Source: G965197405 sp965197405
Lineage (GTDB): Bacteria > Chloroflexota > Dehalococcoidia > Lucifugimonadales > JAGWBF01
DNA length: 64,000 nucleotides
NCBI GenBank assembly: GCA_965197405.1
Contig: OZ240206.1
Coordinates: 186,001-250,000, forward strand
Reading direction: 5' to 3'
The translations under genes and the position numbers were made by a program. Each line of letters begins with the position of its first letter. Position 1 is the first letter of the stretch. The notes beneath the pieces were generated by a model, which was not told where the DNA came from, made no database searches, and worked only from the letters and a program-made list of their open reading frames with translations. Positions 1-8,903 of the stretch are shown here, in pieces.

Positions 1-520
1 AGACGACGACCACATAGGTTACCGCCCCCGGGTTCCAGGAAAGGTCCAGGGTGGCAAATACGCCTTTAATTGCCGTATCCGTACCTACGCCGAGAAGAAG
101 TCCGAAGGCGAAGGTATGGCCCCCCTCCAATCCCTGACTGCCCCGCAAATGGCTTATGTAAGCGGGAATACAGAGGAAGAAAAGGCCGGTGCCTGCTGTT
201 GCCAGGGCCAGGTCTGCCACCGGCCACGGGACCAGCTGCTCGACGAGCCGCATCAAGGCGAGTCCGCCGGCCGTCAGCGCCAGGGCGCGCCTGGGCCCGA
301 GGGCCTTGTGTATAGGTGCAGCCAGAAATGCTAGCAGGAAGAGGGCCAGAACAAATACGCCGGGAAGGATGCTCCCGGCGCCCAGGGAGTCGCGAATGTA
401 GAATACCAACTCGGCAAACAGGACCCGGAGGAGCTGTAGCCCGAAAAGGACAGTCAAGGCCAGCAGGGCAGTCTCTCTCAGAGCGCCCCGGTCCCACCAT
501 CTGGAGGCAGTGGAATACAT
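1..520 (-). CDS. polytopic membrane protein, C-terminus beyond window
   Basis: The gene starts at the ATG complementary to 518-520 and stays open to the window edge, giving 173 residues with no stop. The translation begins MYSTASRWWDRGALRETALL and is strongly hydrophobic. About five membrane segments can be seen, separated by short charged loops such as HKALGPRRAL, with a later segment near GLLLGVGTDTAIKGVF. The shape resembles the membrane half of CWH43/PGAP2IP-like or MFS-like proteins, but the family cannot be fixed from the fragment. Other minus-strand frames here lack this hydrophobic pattern and look like shadows. Confidence 0.7.
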   Translation of the reverse strand, partial: MYSTASRWWDRGALRETALLALTVLFGLQLLRVLFAELVFYIRDSLGAGSILPGVFVLALFLLAFLAAPIHKALGPRRALALTAGGLALMRLVEQLVPWPVADLALATAGTGLFFLCIPAYISHLRGSQGLEGGHTFAFGLLLGVGTDTAIKGVFATLDLSWNPGAVTYVVVV

Positions 521-608
521 TGCGCTACCCGACACCCTCTGAGAGAAATCTCTCTGCACAGGAGGACCTGCCCCAGCCTACGGCCCTATAATCGCGGCGC
601 CGTTTTCT

Positions 609-2015
609 TCATACCCTGGGCCTGACGTTCTGGTTGTGGCGGAACAGATTGGTCGGGTCGTACTTGTTCTTCAGGGCAGCCAGGCGCTCGTAGTGCTTCC
701 CATAGGCAGCCTTCATCAGGTCGGCGCCCTCTTCGGCTTCATGGCCCACCGAGTTGACGTATGTACCTCCCGTTGTGAAAGGCCGGACCGCCTCTATGGC
801 ATCCCGCGCCCATCGAATGTGTATCTCCGACTCCCCAGGGTCTTCCCAGGACGCCAGGGCGATCACCTCATAGGGCGTATCTCGGTGGCTGAATGCCGTC
901 TCATCAATGCCGACACGGTTCGAGACGTTGCCCAGCTGCTGGAACGTCAAAGCGCTCAGCGGTGATGTAACCTTGCCAAAGTGGGAGATAAGGACATCAA
1001 TAGCGTCGTCGCTAATCTCCCTCATAAAGCTCGTTTTATTGTAGTACTGGAGGCCGGGTGTAGCTCCACCGTCCAGCATACTCTGCATCTGACCGTACGT
1101 TATGGGTTGGATACTGTCCGACAGGGGCGGGCCAAACTCCCGGAGGGGCCGCAGGGCCTCTTCCGCCGCCTCGATGGGACCGTGGTGGCAGGCGAGGACG
1201 GCCACGACCGGAGCGCCATCGGGCGAGGTGAGAAGCTCGCAGATGGTGTTCACCTCGTCGGGAATGGCGCCGGAGAAGTCGCGGTAGAACTTGAGGGCCT
1301 CTCTAGCTTTCTCGAAGGAATAGACCACCACTCCCCCCAGCACCATTGGGCCGACCGGGTGAAGCCGGTACTCGAAGGAGGTGACGACGCCGAAGTTCCC
1401 GCCGCCGCCTCGCACGGCCCAGTAGAGGTCCTCATTCTCGGAGGCGCTTGCCGTGAGGAATCGCCCGTCCGCGGTGACTATGTCCACCGACAGGACGTTA
1501 TCGCAGGAGAGGCCATGCTTGCCCGAGAGCCAGCCCATTCCCCCACCCAGCGTAAGCCCCGCTATCCCGGTGTCGGAGACCGTACCTCCAGGGGTCGCCA
1601 GTCCAAAGGCCTGGGTCTCGTGGTCAAGCTCGGCCCAGGTGAGGCCGGGTTCGGCGTGGGCCGTGCGCTTCACCGGGTTCACGCGGACGCTCTTCATCGG
1701 GGACAGGTCAACCATGATGCCGCCATCGCACACGGAGTTGCCCGGGATATTGTGGCCGCCGCCGCGGACTGACATCAGGAGATTGTTCTCGCGGGCGAAG
1801 TTGATGGAATTAATCACATCGGAGACTCCGGCACATCGGGCGATGACGGCGGGCCTTCTGTCAATCATACCATTCCAGACCTTCCTGGCCTCCTCGTACC
1901 CGTCATCACCAAGGCAGAGGGTCCGGCCGCGCTGGCTCGACCTGAAATCCTCCAAGGCCGCCTCCTTGAGCACGGCGCCCGCTCCCGTGGTGGTGACAAC
2001 TTGCAAGTCTACCAT
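609..2015 (-). CDS. FAD-binding oxidoreductase, berberine-bridge (BBE) type
   Basis: This 468-residue protein has a PCMH-type FAD-binding domain (about residues 50-225) and a C-terminal BBE segment ending KYDPTNLFRHNQN, the classic family signature. RGGGHNIPG places the flavin-attaching histidine at H88. At the position where bicovalent members carry a second attachment Cys, this protein has ATPGGTVS, so single histidyl attachment is expected. Family members oxidise alcohols, sugars or alkaloids with O2. The substrate cannot be read from sequence. The gene is transcribed alone, downstream of the permease gene on the same strand. Confidence 0.9.
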   Translation of the reverse strand: MVDLQVVTTTGAGAVLKEAALEDFRSSQRGRTLCLGDDGYEEARKVWNGMIDRRPAVIARCAGVSDVINSINFARENNLLMSVRGGGHNIPGNSVCDGGIMVDLSPMKSVRVNPVKRTAHAEPGLTWAELDHETQAFGLATPGGTVSDTGIAGLTLGGGMGWLSGKHGLSCDNVLSVDIVTADGRFLTASASENEDLYWAVRGGGGNFGVVTSFEYRLHPVGPMVLGGVVVYSFEKAREALKFYRDFSGAIPDEVNTICELLTSPDGAPVVAVLACHHGPIEAAEEALRPLREFGPPLSDSIQPITYGQMQSMLDGGATPGLQYYNKTSFMREISDDAIDVLISHFGKVTSPLSALTFQQLGNVSNRVGIDETAFSHRDTPYEVIALASWEDPGESEIHIRWARDAIEAVRPFTTGGTYVNSVGHEAEEGADLMKAAYGKHYERLAALKNKYDPTNLFRHNQNVRPRV

Positions 2016-2098
2016 AGGTCCCCTCCTCGTTAGTTTGTTTGCATCGTTCGACAGGGCACAAGTCCCATGATACTTCCAGAACGGCTTCTCTGCAATCT

Positions 2099-3781
2099 TT
2101 ATTCGTTCAACCTCTGCTCTCGGAAGATGAGAAAAGCCATCGGTATCGAGGAGACGAGGACCAGGATTAGCGCGGGCGCCGCCGCCTGAGCGAAGAAGGC
2201 TTCCGAGGCCGCCGACCAGATGGACGTGGCCAGGGTCTCGAAGCCAATCGGACCCATGATCAGGGTAGCGGGCAACTCTTTCATGGTGAGGAGGAACACC
2301 AGGGCGGCGCCGGCCAGGACGCCGGGACGTACCAGGGGAAGGGTGACGGTGGCAAAGACATGAAAGGGCCTCCTCCCCAGCCCGCGCGCCGCTTCCTCCA
2401 CTCTCGGGCTAACCTGGAGTAGAGATGCTCGTATGCCGCCCATAGCCGTGGGCAGGAAAAGGACGACGTAGGCAAAGACCAGCAGCCCCAAGGTCTGGTA
2501 GAGAGGTGTAGCATAGTTCGCGCCGAAGAAAACCAGGGCCAGGGCAACGGCTATCCCCGGCAGCGCGAACCCCACGTAGGAGATGCGCTCCAGCAGGGTG
2601 CTGGCCTTGCCCGGGTATCTAATCGTCAGGATGGTCACGGGCAGGGCGGCTACCACGGCAGCCAACGCGGCCAGGAGCGATACATGGAGAGAGTTCCAGG
2701 CAGCGCCCCATAAGAACTGGAGCGGCTCTCCCACGGAGACGCCGCGAGCGACCCAGTACCCCAGGATGGACATGGGCATCGCCAGGGAGAAGAGAACGAC
2801 GGCGGTACAGAGTGCCAGGGCCGCCCAGCGCCAGCGCCCCAGCCTGACCAGGCTCGGCAGGCGTGCGACACCGACTCCACTGCGATAGTACTGGGAGCGG
2901 CCGCGCGTCAGGGCCTCCGCAACCAGGATTATCATAGCCAGGGCGACCAGGACCAGGGAAAGGACTGCTGCAATGCTCCGGTCAAAGGCCGAGTCGTACT
3001 GGATATAGATAGCCCAGGTGAAGGTCTCGTAGCGCAGAAGAGAAACGGCCCCGAAATCGCTGAGGGTATAGAGGGCCACCAGGAGGGAGCCGGCGGCGAT
3101 AGCTGGGCGCAGTGCGGGTAGGGTAACGCTCCAGAAGGTCTTCCAAGAGCCGTGTCCGAAGCCTCGGGAGGTCTCTTCCAGGGCCGGGTCAAGACGCCAC
3201 ATCGCGCCTCGGACGGTGAGCAATACGTATGGGTAGCTGAGGAGTATGAGGGTCAGCATCGCTCCCGGAAAGCCATATATCTCCGGCAGACGCTCCACGC
3301 CGAAAGGCCCATCCAGAAGCTGCTGGAGCATGCCGCGAGGTCCCAGCGCTACGACCAGGAGGAAGCCCCCAATGTAGCTGGGGATGACCAGGGGCACGAC
3401 GGTGAGCACCGCCCATATCCGCTTCAGCGGCAGGTCGGTGCGAACGGTAAGCCATGCCAGTGGGACCGCGATGACAACGGAGCCAGCCGTAACCGCCAGC
3501 ACCAGGTATAGAGAGCGGAGCAAGATTTCCAACGTGCGGGAACGGAACAGCAGGGCCGGTACTTCGTCGCCCACGTCGAAGGCCCTCAAGGCCAGATAGG
3601 CGATGGGAAGGACCATCCCCGCGCCCACCACGCCGGCGGGAATCCACACAATAAACGGGGGCCAGCGCGACTTGTCGCGCCAGCCCCCGTAAGGAAGGAG
3701 GAACCCCGCCACTGACCTGAGGATACCCGGGTCAGTGGCGTGCATGGTTAGGGAGCACTTCGATGCTCCATGTTCTCGCAA
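2099..3781 (-). CDS. iron(III)-type ABC transporter permease, two fused MetI domains
   Basis: This is an inner-membrane permease of the FbpB/SfuB/ThiP class: 560 residues with about 12 membrane segments in two homologous halves. Each half has an EAA coupling loop for the ATPase: EETSRGFGHGSWKTFW near residue 205 and EEAARGLGRRPFHVFA near residue 455. The usual partners, a ferric-binding protein and an ATPase, are not adjacent. The longest frame starts at a TTG; ATG at 3745 (MHATDPG) is an equally plausible start. The AT-rich upstream region carries an inverted repeat at 3873-3898 that could be a metal-regulator operator. Substrate (iron, thiamine or phosphonate) is inferred from family resemblance. 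Confidence 0.85.
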   Translation of the reverse strand: MREHGASKCSLTMHATDPGILRSVAGFLLPYGGWRDKSRWPPFIVWIPAGVVGAGMVLPIAYLALRAFDVGDEVPALLFRSRTLEILLRSLYLVLAVTAGSVVIAVPLAWLTVRTDLPLKRIWAVLTVVPLVIPSYIGGFLLVVALGPRGMLQQLLDGPFGVERLPEIYGFPGAMLTLILLSYPYVLLTVRGAMWRLDPALEETSRGFGHGSWKTFWSVTLPALRPAIAAGSLLVALYTLSDFGAVSLLRYETFTWAIYIQYDSAFDRSIAAVLSLVLVALAMIILVAEALTRGRSQYYRSGVGVARLPSLVRLGRWRWAALALCTAVVLFSLAMPMSILGYWVARGVSVGEPLQFLWGAAWNSLHVSLLAALAAVVAALPVTILTIRYPGKASTLLERISYVGFALPGIAVALALVFFGANYATPLYQTLGLLVFAYVVLFLPTAMGGIRASLLQVSPRVEEAARGLGRRPFHVFATVTLPLVRPGVLAGAALVFLLTMKELPATLIMGPIGFETLATSIWSAASEAFFAQAAAPALILVLVSSIPMAFLIFREQRLNE

Positions 3782-3872
3782 TTCTCACAAGAATCAATGA
3801 TACCATAGCGCATGGCACAGGACCTCACCACCGACCGACTGGCTCCCATGTAAACCACTTTCTCTAGACTTG

Positions 3873-3898
3873 ATGCTAGACTAACTGATTTCTAGCAT
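3873..3898. promoter_or_regulatory. inverted repeat ATGCTAGA-N10-TCTAGCAT, possible operator
   Basis: A perfect 8-bp inverted repeat (3873-3880 and 3891-3898) with a 10-bp spacer lies in an AT-rich stretch about 90 bp upstream of the iron-type permease. A further CTAGACT copy sits just before it at 3864-3870. The dyad size fits a dimeric regulator, for example a Fur or DtxR family metal sensor, but the sequence is not a recognised consensus. Confidence 0.4.
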
Positions 3899-4049
3899 TA
3901 TACACATAAATATTAGGATGTCAATACTTAATTATAATTTAAGTCAAGACAAATAAAATTATATAATCTGCTCGCAGTCTCTATTCATATTACCGGCATC
4001 ACAAATCATGGTCAAGGGGATGCTTAAAGCTCAATTGCAGCCCATACCT

Positions 4050-4208
4050 GTCATTCCGAACACAGCGAAGCGGAGCGAGGAATCTGAAATGGAGCCTAAC
4101 AAAAGCCTGAATCAAGGCGTATCGGCCAGAACAACAGGACGATTAGCCAGGATTTTAGACCCCTCGCTACGCTCGGAGCCTGCCCCTGGCTTGAACGGGG
4201 GGTGACAA
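4050..4208. repeat. dispersed intergenic repeat, family A copy 1
   Basis: An imperfect palindrome runs from GTCATTCCGAACACAGCG to a mirrored end CTCGCTACGCTCGG...GGTGACA. Related copies occur near 12.2, 16.1, 18.4, 42.4, 45.1, 47.7, 49.1, 53.6 and (one arm only) 62.0 kb, always between genes. The short open frame through it is repeat sequence, not a gene. Confidence 0.8.
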
Positions 4209-4230
4209 TGAAAAGGCCCTGGCCCGCAGA

Positions 4231-4258
4231 TTGACAGCTTATGGCGTTGGGCTATAAT
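4231..4258 (+). promoter_or_regulatory. sigma-70 type promoter for the LLM monooxygenase
   Basis: TTGACA at 4231-4236 and TATAAT at 4253-4258 are both perfect consensus boxes, spaced by 16 bp. The predicted transcript would start near 4265, leaving a leader of about 29 nt that contains the GGGAGGT ribosome-binding site at 4282-4288 before the ATG at 4294. Confidence 0.8.
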
Positions 4259-4293
4259 TACCATACAATACTCACCCCGTTGGGAGGTAATGG

Positions 4294-5472
4294 ATGATAA
4301 CCGCCTTTGACAGTCTTTACGCCGGACACATAGACATGGACAACGTCGGGTACGGAGGGACCTCCGTAAATGACCGCTCCTTCTCCGACGAGAGCCTAGC
4401 CACGGTATTCGACAAGACCGAGGCCATCGCTCGGCTAATGGACCAGACGGGCTACGGCACGTTGTGGCTGGCCGAGCACCACTTCCAGCCCGAGGGGTAC
4501 GAGTGCATCCCCAACGTTCTGATGCTCAGCCTGCACCTGGCCCACCTGACCAGGAACATCAGGCTCGGGTGCGCCTTCAACATTGCCCCCATGTGGCACC
4601 CCCTGCGCCTAGCTGAGGACTTCGCCACCGCGGACATCCTCACCGGGGGGCGCGTCGTGTTCGGCGTGGGCCGCGGCTACCACACACGGGAGGTGGAGAC
4701 TTTCGGCTCCCCACTTCTCGACCAGCCCGCCAACCGCGACCTGTTCGAGGAGCAGGTGGAGGTCATGTTCAAGGCCTTCAACGAGCGGTCCTTCTCCCAT
4801 CACGGCAAGTATTATGACATCCCTCCGGACGTGCCCTACCGGGGCTACGACCTCAAGGAGATAACGCTGGTGCCGCGACCGCGGAACCTGCCCGTCGAGT
4901 GCTGGCAGCCCATCCAGGGCGCTACGCCGCGCGCCCTCGACTTCATGGCTAAGCACGGCATCAAGGGCATCATCGGCGGCGGCGTGGCCGAGGGCGGAGC
5001 GCTGGACAACGTGGTGGAGGCGTACAGGGATGCGCTGGTCAGGACCGGCCGGGAGGTCAAACTGGGTGAAGACCTGGCCATCGGATTTCACGTTTACATA
5101 GCCGACACCCAGGAGAGGGCAATCAAAGAGGCGTCGAACTACTTCGAGGAGAACCTCAAGATGTTCGGCCCGCTGCGCCTTACCCGGGGGCTGAGCGAGC
5201 AGCAAATCACAGACATCAGCGACCCCGTGAGGGCGCCCTACGCCGGACTTCCCTCCCTGGAAGAGGCGGTAAAGTCAGGGGCGTTCCTGTGCGGCCCAGC
5301 CGAGTATGTTACCGAGAAGCTCAAGGCTGTGGAGGAGAGGTATCCCGGCCTCAAGCAGGTCAACGTCGGCCAGCCCGTCGGCACGCCCCAGAAGGTTATC
5401 CTGGAGCAGCTTGAGCGGTTTGCCGAAGAGGTCATGCCAGCCTTCAAGAGCAAGCTAGTGGTTAGTGGATAG
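4294..5472 (+). CDS. LLM-class flavin-dependent monooxygenase (luciferase-like)
   Basis: This 392-residue TIM-barrel flavoenzyme belongs to the bacterial luciferase-like superfamily. Recognisable stretches are WLAEHHFQPEGY near residue 58, the core RLGCAFNIAPMWHPLRLAED and GGRVVFGVGRGY near residue 118. Relatives use reduced FMN or F420 to oxygenate or reduce organic substrates. The start is well supported by GGGAGGT six bases upstream and a consensus promoter. A formamidase-type gene follows after 54 bp and is probably co-transcribed, which suggests attack on a nitrogen-containing compound followed by amide hydrolysis; that link is inference. Expansion of this family is a known trait of SAR202 Chloroflexota. 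Confidence 0.9.
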   Translation: MITAFDSLYAGHIDMDNVGYGGTSVNDRSFSDESLATVFDKTEAIARLMDQTGYGTLWLAEHHFQPEGYECIPNVLMLSLHLAHLTRNIRLGCAFNIAPMWHPLRLAEDFATADILTGGRVVFGVGRGYHTREVETFGSPLLDQPANRDLFEEQVEVMFKAFNERSFSHHGKYYDIPPDVPYRGYDLKEITLVPRPRNLPVECWQPIQGATPRALDFMAKHGIKGIIGGGVAEGGALDNVVEAYRDALVRTGREVKLGEDLAIGFHVYIADTQERAIKEASNYFEENLKMFGPLRLTRGLSEQQITDISDPVRAPYAGLPSLEEAVKSGAFLCGPAEYVTEKLKAVEERYPGLKQVNVGQPVGTPQKVILEQLERFAEEVMPAFKSKLVVSG

Positions 5473-5526
5473 GGGGGAAGTCTCGTCTCTCCCCGGGCCT
5501 GACGTAATCCTGCGCAGGAGGTTGCC

Positions 5527-6726
5527 TTGGCAACGACCGGCTTCTCACGGACAGGGGTCTCACGTTTTGACAGCCGCGATATGGGAGTCATGCGAGTGAG
5601 GTGCGAAGTTGGCAAGCCCCTCGCAGAGCAGCGCGACATAGGGCACAATCGCTGGCATCCGGATATTCCACCGCTGGCCGAGGTGGAGCCCAGCGCTGAG
5701 GTCATCCTGGAGAGCCCCGGGTACGACGATTACCAGCTGAAGGACGACGACGGCGTGGCAGACGTGGACGGGATGGACCTGAGCAGGGTCCACCCCATCA
5801 CAGGCCCCGTGTCCGTCAGAGGGGCGGAGCCCGGAGACCTGCTCGTGGTAGACCTGCTGGAGCTTTCCCCCCTTAGCGGGGTCGGCTACTCCTGCGTCAT
5901 CCCCAAGATAGGCGGCATACTGAAGGACGTTCTACCCAACGCCTTCAAGTCAGTCTGGTATATGAGGGGCAACGTTTACGCCGAGTCCAGGCATATCCCC
6001 GGCGTGAAAATTCCAGCGCTGCCACACCCGGGCGTGATCGGGGTAGCGCCGTCCCATGAGCTTCTCCGGCGGTGGAACAGACGAGAAGAGGCCCTGTTCC
6101 AGGAAAATAAGGCGTATCCCCCTCATGCCGAGACAGCCGTGTTCCGGGGCGTGGATGGGGCAAAGCACTCCTCTATGGCTGCCGAGGCGGCGCGAACGGT
6201 TCCCCCAAGGGAGAACGGCGGCAACGTGGACATAAAGAACCTCTCCAGCGGCTCCAGGGCCTACTTCCCGGTATTCGTGCCCGGGGCGCTGCTGTCGGTG
6301 GGAGACCTCCACTTCGCCGAGGGCGACGGCGAGGCCACCTGGAACGCCATCGAAATGGATGGGGCCACCTGGCTGCGCGTGGACTTAATCAAAGGCGGGG
6401 TCGAGAAGTACAACATCCGTACGCCGGCCTTCCAGCCGGGCCCCGTGGAGCCGAGGTTCGGCAACCGGTATATTAGCTTCACCGGATTCTGCTTCCGAGG
6501 CGACGAGCAGGCCTTCAACGACTCCACTATGGCAGCCAGGGAGGCTATTCTCCAGGCCGTGGACTACCTCACCGGGTTCGGCTACAGCGGCGAGCAGGCG
6601 TACACCATACTGAGCGTGGCCCCCATAGAGCTTCGCATCAGTGGCATCGTAGACGTGCCAAACTGCTGCGTTACCCTCTACCTCCCCGTGGACATATTCG
6701 ACAAGGACATCATGCCTCGGCCATAG
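5527..6726 (+). CDS. acetamidase/formamidase family protein
   Basis: The 399-residue protein carries hallmarks of the FmdA/AmdA family: GHNRWHPDIPP near residue 40, ITGPVSVRGAEPGDLLVVD near residue 100, HPGVIGVAPSH near residue 165 and a late VGDLHFAEGDGE segment. The family hydrolyses formamide or short amides to ammonia and the acid. The start is a TTG preceded by AGGAGGT at 5516-5522; an in-frame ATG at 5581 would remove 18 residues and has no comparable site. It lies 54 bp behind the flavin monooxygenase and likely shares its transcript. Confidence 0.9.
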   Translation: MATTGFSRTGVSRFDSRDMGVMRVRCEVGKPLAEQRDIGHNRWHPDIPPLAEVEPSAEVILESPGYDDYQLKDDDGVADVDGMDLSRVHPITGPVSVRGAEPGDLLVVDLLELSPLSGVGYSCVIPKIGGILKDVLPNAFKSVWYMRGNVYAESRHIPGVKIPALPHPGVIGVAPSHELLRRWNRREEALFQENKAYPPHAETAVFRGVDGAKHSSMAAEAARTVPPRENGGNVDIKNLSSGSRAYFPVFVPGALLSVGDLHFAEGDGEATWNAIEMDGATWLRVDLIKGGVEKYNIRTPAFQPGPVEPRFGNRYISFTGFCFRGDEQAFNDSTMAAREAILQAVDYLTGFGYSGEQAYTILSVAPIELRISGIVDVPNCCVTLYLPVDIFDKDIMPRP

Positions 6727-6764
6727 CAAAGAGGGGCTGACGCGATGGCTAACGCCGGGGGCGG

Positions 6765-8549
6765 TCATGTATTGGATGAGGGTGGGTCGGACGATGCCGG
6801 CTCACTGCCCAGCCCCTCCGGTGGAAGCTCGTCCTCTGCTTCCGGCATCTCACTGAAGGCAAGGTCCTCGCGCAGACGGTCCACCAGCAGGTCCACCTCA
6901 CTGTTATCTATGAGGTACAGGTGAAGGGAATGCCGGACCATCTCCAGGCCTGCCTCTTTCTCCGGCCACACCACCTCCCGGACGCCCAACCTCCGGAGAC
7001 GCTCTCCCTCCTCGCGCCAGTGGACCCGGGCCACTATATCCAGATCGGGGTTCAACTGAAGGGCGTGCTGAGCGGTGACCCAGGCGGAGGCCGGGTCTGC
7101 GGTGCTGATGACCATCATCTGTGCGGACCTGACTCCGGCAGCCTCCAGAACGGTCTCGCTGCTGCTGGACCCGTTGATAACGTAATGACCCCGGCGCCGG
7201 CACCTCACCACCGCGTGAGGGTCCAGGTCTATGACGATAAAGGGCAGCTGGTACTCGTCGAGGGCCTGCGTAACCAATGACCCCACACGACCCAGCCCGC
7301 ACACAATGACATGGTTGCGAAGGTGGGGCGTTCCCTCTTCTGCCGCATCGCTCCCCAGGCGATAGGGCCGGAGCAAGCTGACCCACCGGCTGAGTATGAC
7401 GATGGCCCGCGCCCCGCCGGCCATGACCCACGGCGTCAATGCCATAGTTACCACCGTCGAGACCACCATCAGCGAGAGGAAGTCCTGGTCTACGATGCCC
7501 AAGGTGGTCGCCGAGTCCATCAGTATGAAGCTGAACTCCCCAATCTGGACCATCCCGAGACCCGCCAGAAGAGCGGTGCTCAACAGATAGCCCAGGGCGC
7601 GTGTAAGGCCTGCAGTGATGGCGGACTTCAGGACCACCACCAGCGCGACCACCATCAACACGAGCAAGAAATTATCCACCAGGAAGCCGAGGTCGGTCAG
7701 CATCCCCAGAGATACAAAGAAGAGGGCGGAGAAGGTATCCCGGAGGGGGACAACCTCCGAGAGGGCCCGCTGGCCGAAGTCGGACTCGCTGAGCAGCAGC
7801 CCGGCAATGAAGGCCCCAAGGGCGGCGGAAAGCTCCACCGTCTGGGTTATGGCCGACGTCGCGAAGGTGATGGCGACCACTCCCATGATGAAAATCTCCC
7901 GCGACCCCAGATAGGCCACGCGGTGCAGGAGCCAGGGAATCGCCTTGGCGCCGAGCAGCACTATCACCCCCAGCACGACCGCCGCCTTCAGAATACCCAG
8001 CCCCAGGTCGGCCAACACCGACCCGCCCTCATCGCTCAACGCCGGCAGAATGGCTATCATGGGTATGAAGGCCAGGTCCTGGATGAGCAGTATGCCGGTA
8101 ATGACCCGCCCGTGGACACTGCGCAGCTCGCCCCGGTCCGACAGGGTCTTCAGGACAACCATGGTGCTGCTAAGGGACGCGACAAAGCCGAAAACGATAG
8201 CCTGCTGGTAGCTCCACCCAAACTGTACCCCGATGACATACCCCAGGCCGACGACCCCAAGCACCTGGGCGACGCCGACCAGGACAACGACCTTCCCCAG
8301 CTGGCGAAGGTCTCGGAAGGAAATCTCGATGCCGACGGCGAAGAGGAGCAGGATGACACCGAACTCGGCCAGGGTGCGCACCGTGTCCGCGTCGCCCACA
8401 AGCTCCAGCGCGTGGGGGCCGATAATCATGCCGACGACGAGGTAGCCCAGCAGCACCGGGAACCGCAGCACCCGCGCCACCAGCCCGCCGACAAAGGCAA
8501 TGACGAAGATGATAACGATGTCGGCGAACAGGCTGGCGTCAATGTGCAT
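6765..8549 (-). CDS. CPA2-type monovalent cation:proton antiporter with TrkA-N domain
   Basis: Of 594 residues, about 1-385 form an antiporter membrane domain of 12-13 segments of the KefB/KefC class, and about 410-530 form a cytoplasmic RCK/TrkA-N Rossmann domain beginning HVIVCGLGRVGS, with the GxGxxG nucleotide motif and an acidic strand end (IVIDLDP). Such proteins exchange K+ or Na+ for H+ and are gated by bound nucleotide. The acidic, proline-rich C-terminus looks disordered. The gene is convergent with the formamidase, with 38 bp between stops. Confidence 0.92.
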   Translation of the reverse strand: MHIDASLFADIVIIFVIAFVGGLVARVLRFPVLLGYLVVGMIIGPHALELVGDADTVRTLAEFGVILLLFAVGIEISFRDLRQLGKVVVLVGVAQVLGVVGLGYVIGVQFGWSYQQAIVFGFVASLSSTMVVLKTLSDRGELRSVHGRVITGILLIQDLAFIPMIAILPALSDEGGSVLADLGLGILKAAVVLGVIVLLGAKAIPWLLHRVAYLGSREIFIMGVVAITFATSAITQTVELSAALGAFIAGLLLSESDFGQRALSEVVPLRDTFSALFFVSLGMLTDLGFLVDNFLLVLMVVALVVVLKSAITAGLTRALGYLLSTALLAGLGMVQIGEFSFILMDSATTLGIVDQDFLSLMVVSTVVTMALTPWVMAGGARAIVILSRWVSLLRPYRLGSDAAEEGTPHLRNHVIVCGLGRVGSLVTQALDEYQLPFIVIDLDPHAVVRCRRRGHYVINGSSSSETVLEAAGVRSAQMMVISTADPASAWVTAQHALQLNPDLDIVARVHWREEGERLRRLGVREVVWPEKEAGLEMVRHSLHLYLIDNSEVDLLVDRLREDLAFSEMPEAEDELPPEGLGSEPASSDPPSSNT

Positions 8550-8679
8550 GGAACGTTTTCTTCCCTGGTGTCACTCGGTGGAGATAGCGGGGGTCTTGGT
8601 TGGGCCTGACTGCCCCGGTGGGGTAGAGGTATGTTAGCATGGCGCGCACCGTGAGGCAAGGAGACGCGGCCGCAAGCTA

Positions 8680-8709
8680 TTGTTAGACCTCCGGCCACTC
8701 TAGTACAAT
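8680..8709 (+). promoter_or_regulatory. possible promoter TTGTTA-N18-TACAAT
   Basis: TTGTTA at 8680-8685 and TACAAT at 8704-8709 are spaced by 18 bp and point toward the alpha/beta hydrolase. A family B repeat lies between this promoter and the gene, so it would be transcribed as part of a leader of nearly 200 nt. Confidence 0.35.
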
Positions 8710-8710
8710 T

Positions 8711-8866
8711 CTTCATGGACTTGTGAAAGCCACGTATGAGTATGAAAATGGGGCTTGGACTTCCCTGCTGTCACTCCCGCGAAAGCGGGAGTCCAGGGAT
8801 GTGGATACCCGTTCCCCGTTTTCACGGGGACAAGCTTCACGGGTATGACGAAGGGTATTTTCATGC
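8711..8866. repeat. dispersed intergenic repeat, family B copy 1
   Basis: The element contains nested hairpins: CCCGCGAAAGCGGG near 8778, and a second around CCCCGTTTTCACGGGG near 8814. It is bounded by sequences ending in ATGAAAATGGGG and GGGTATTTTCATG. Related copies lie near 12.1, 12.4, 16.2, 36.7, 47.8, 58.6 and 62.8 kb. All are intergenic. Confidence 0.8.
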
Positions 8867-8903
8867 CAACGCCCAGAGCCAGATCAGGAGCAAATAAGCG
8901 GGG

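Noticed and set aside
66..500. 144-codon minus-strand frame rich in Pro, Arg and Gly
   Set aside because: The overlapping frame from ATG 520 encodes a clear membrane protein; this one is its shadow.
4008..4205. 65-codon open frame before the LLM gene
   Set aside because: It reads through a family A repeat that occurs elsewhere between genes; no ribosome-binding site.
7311..8609. 432-codon + strand open frame
   Set aside because: It is antisense to the antiporter gene, rich in Gln, His, Arg and Pro, with no domain resemblance; a product of high GC.
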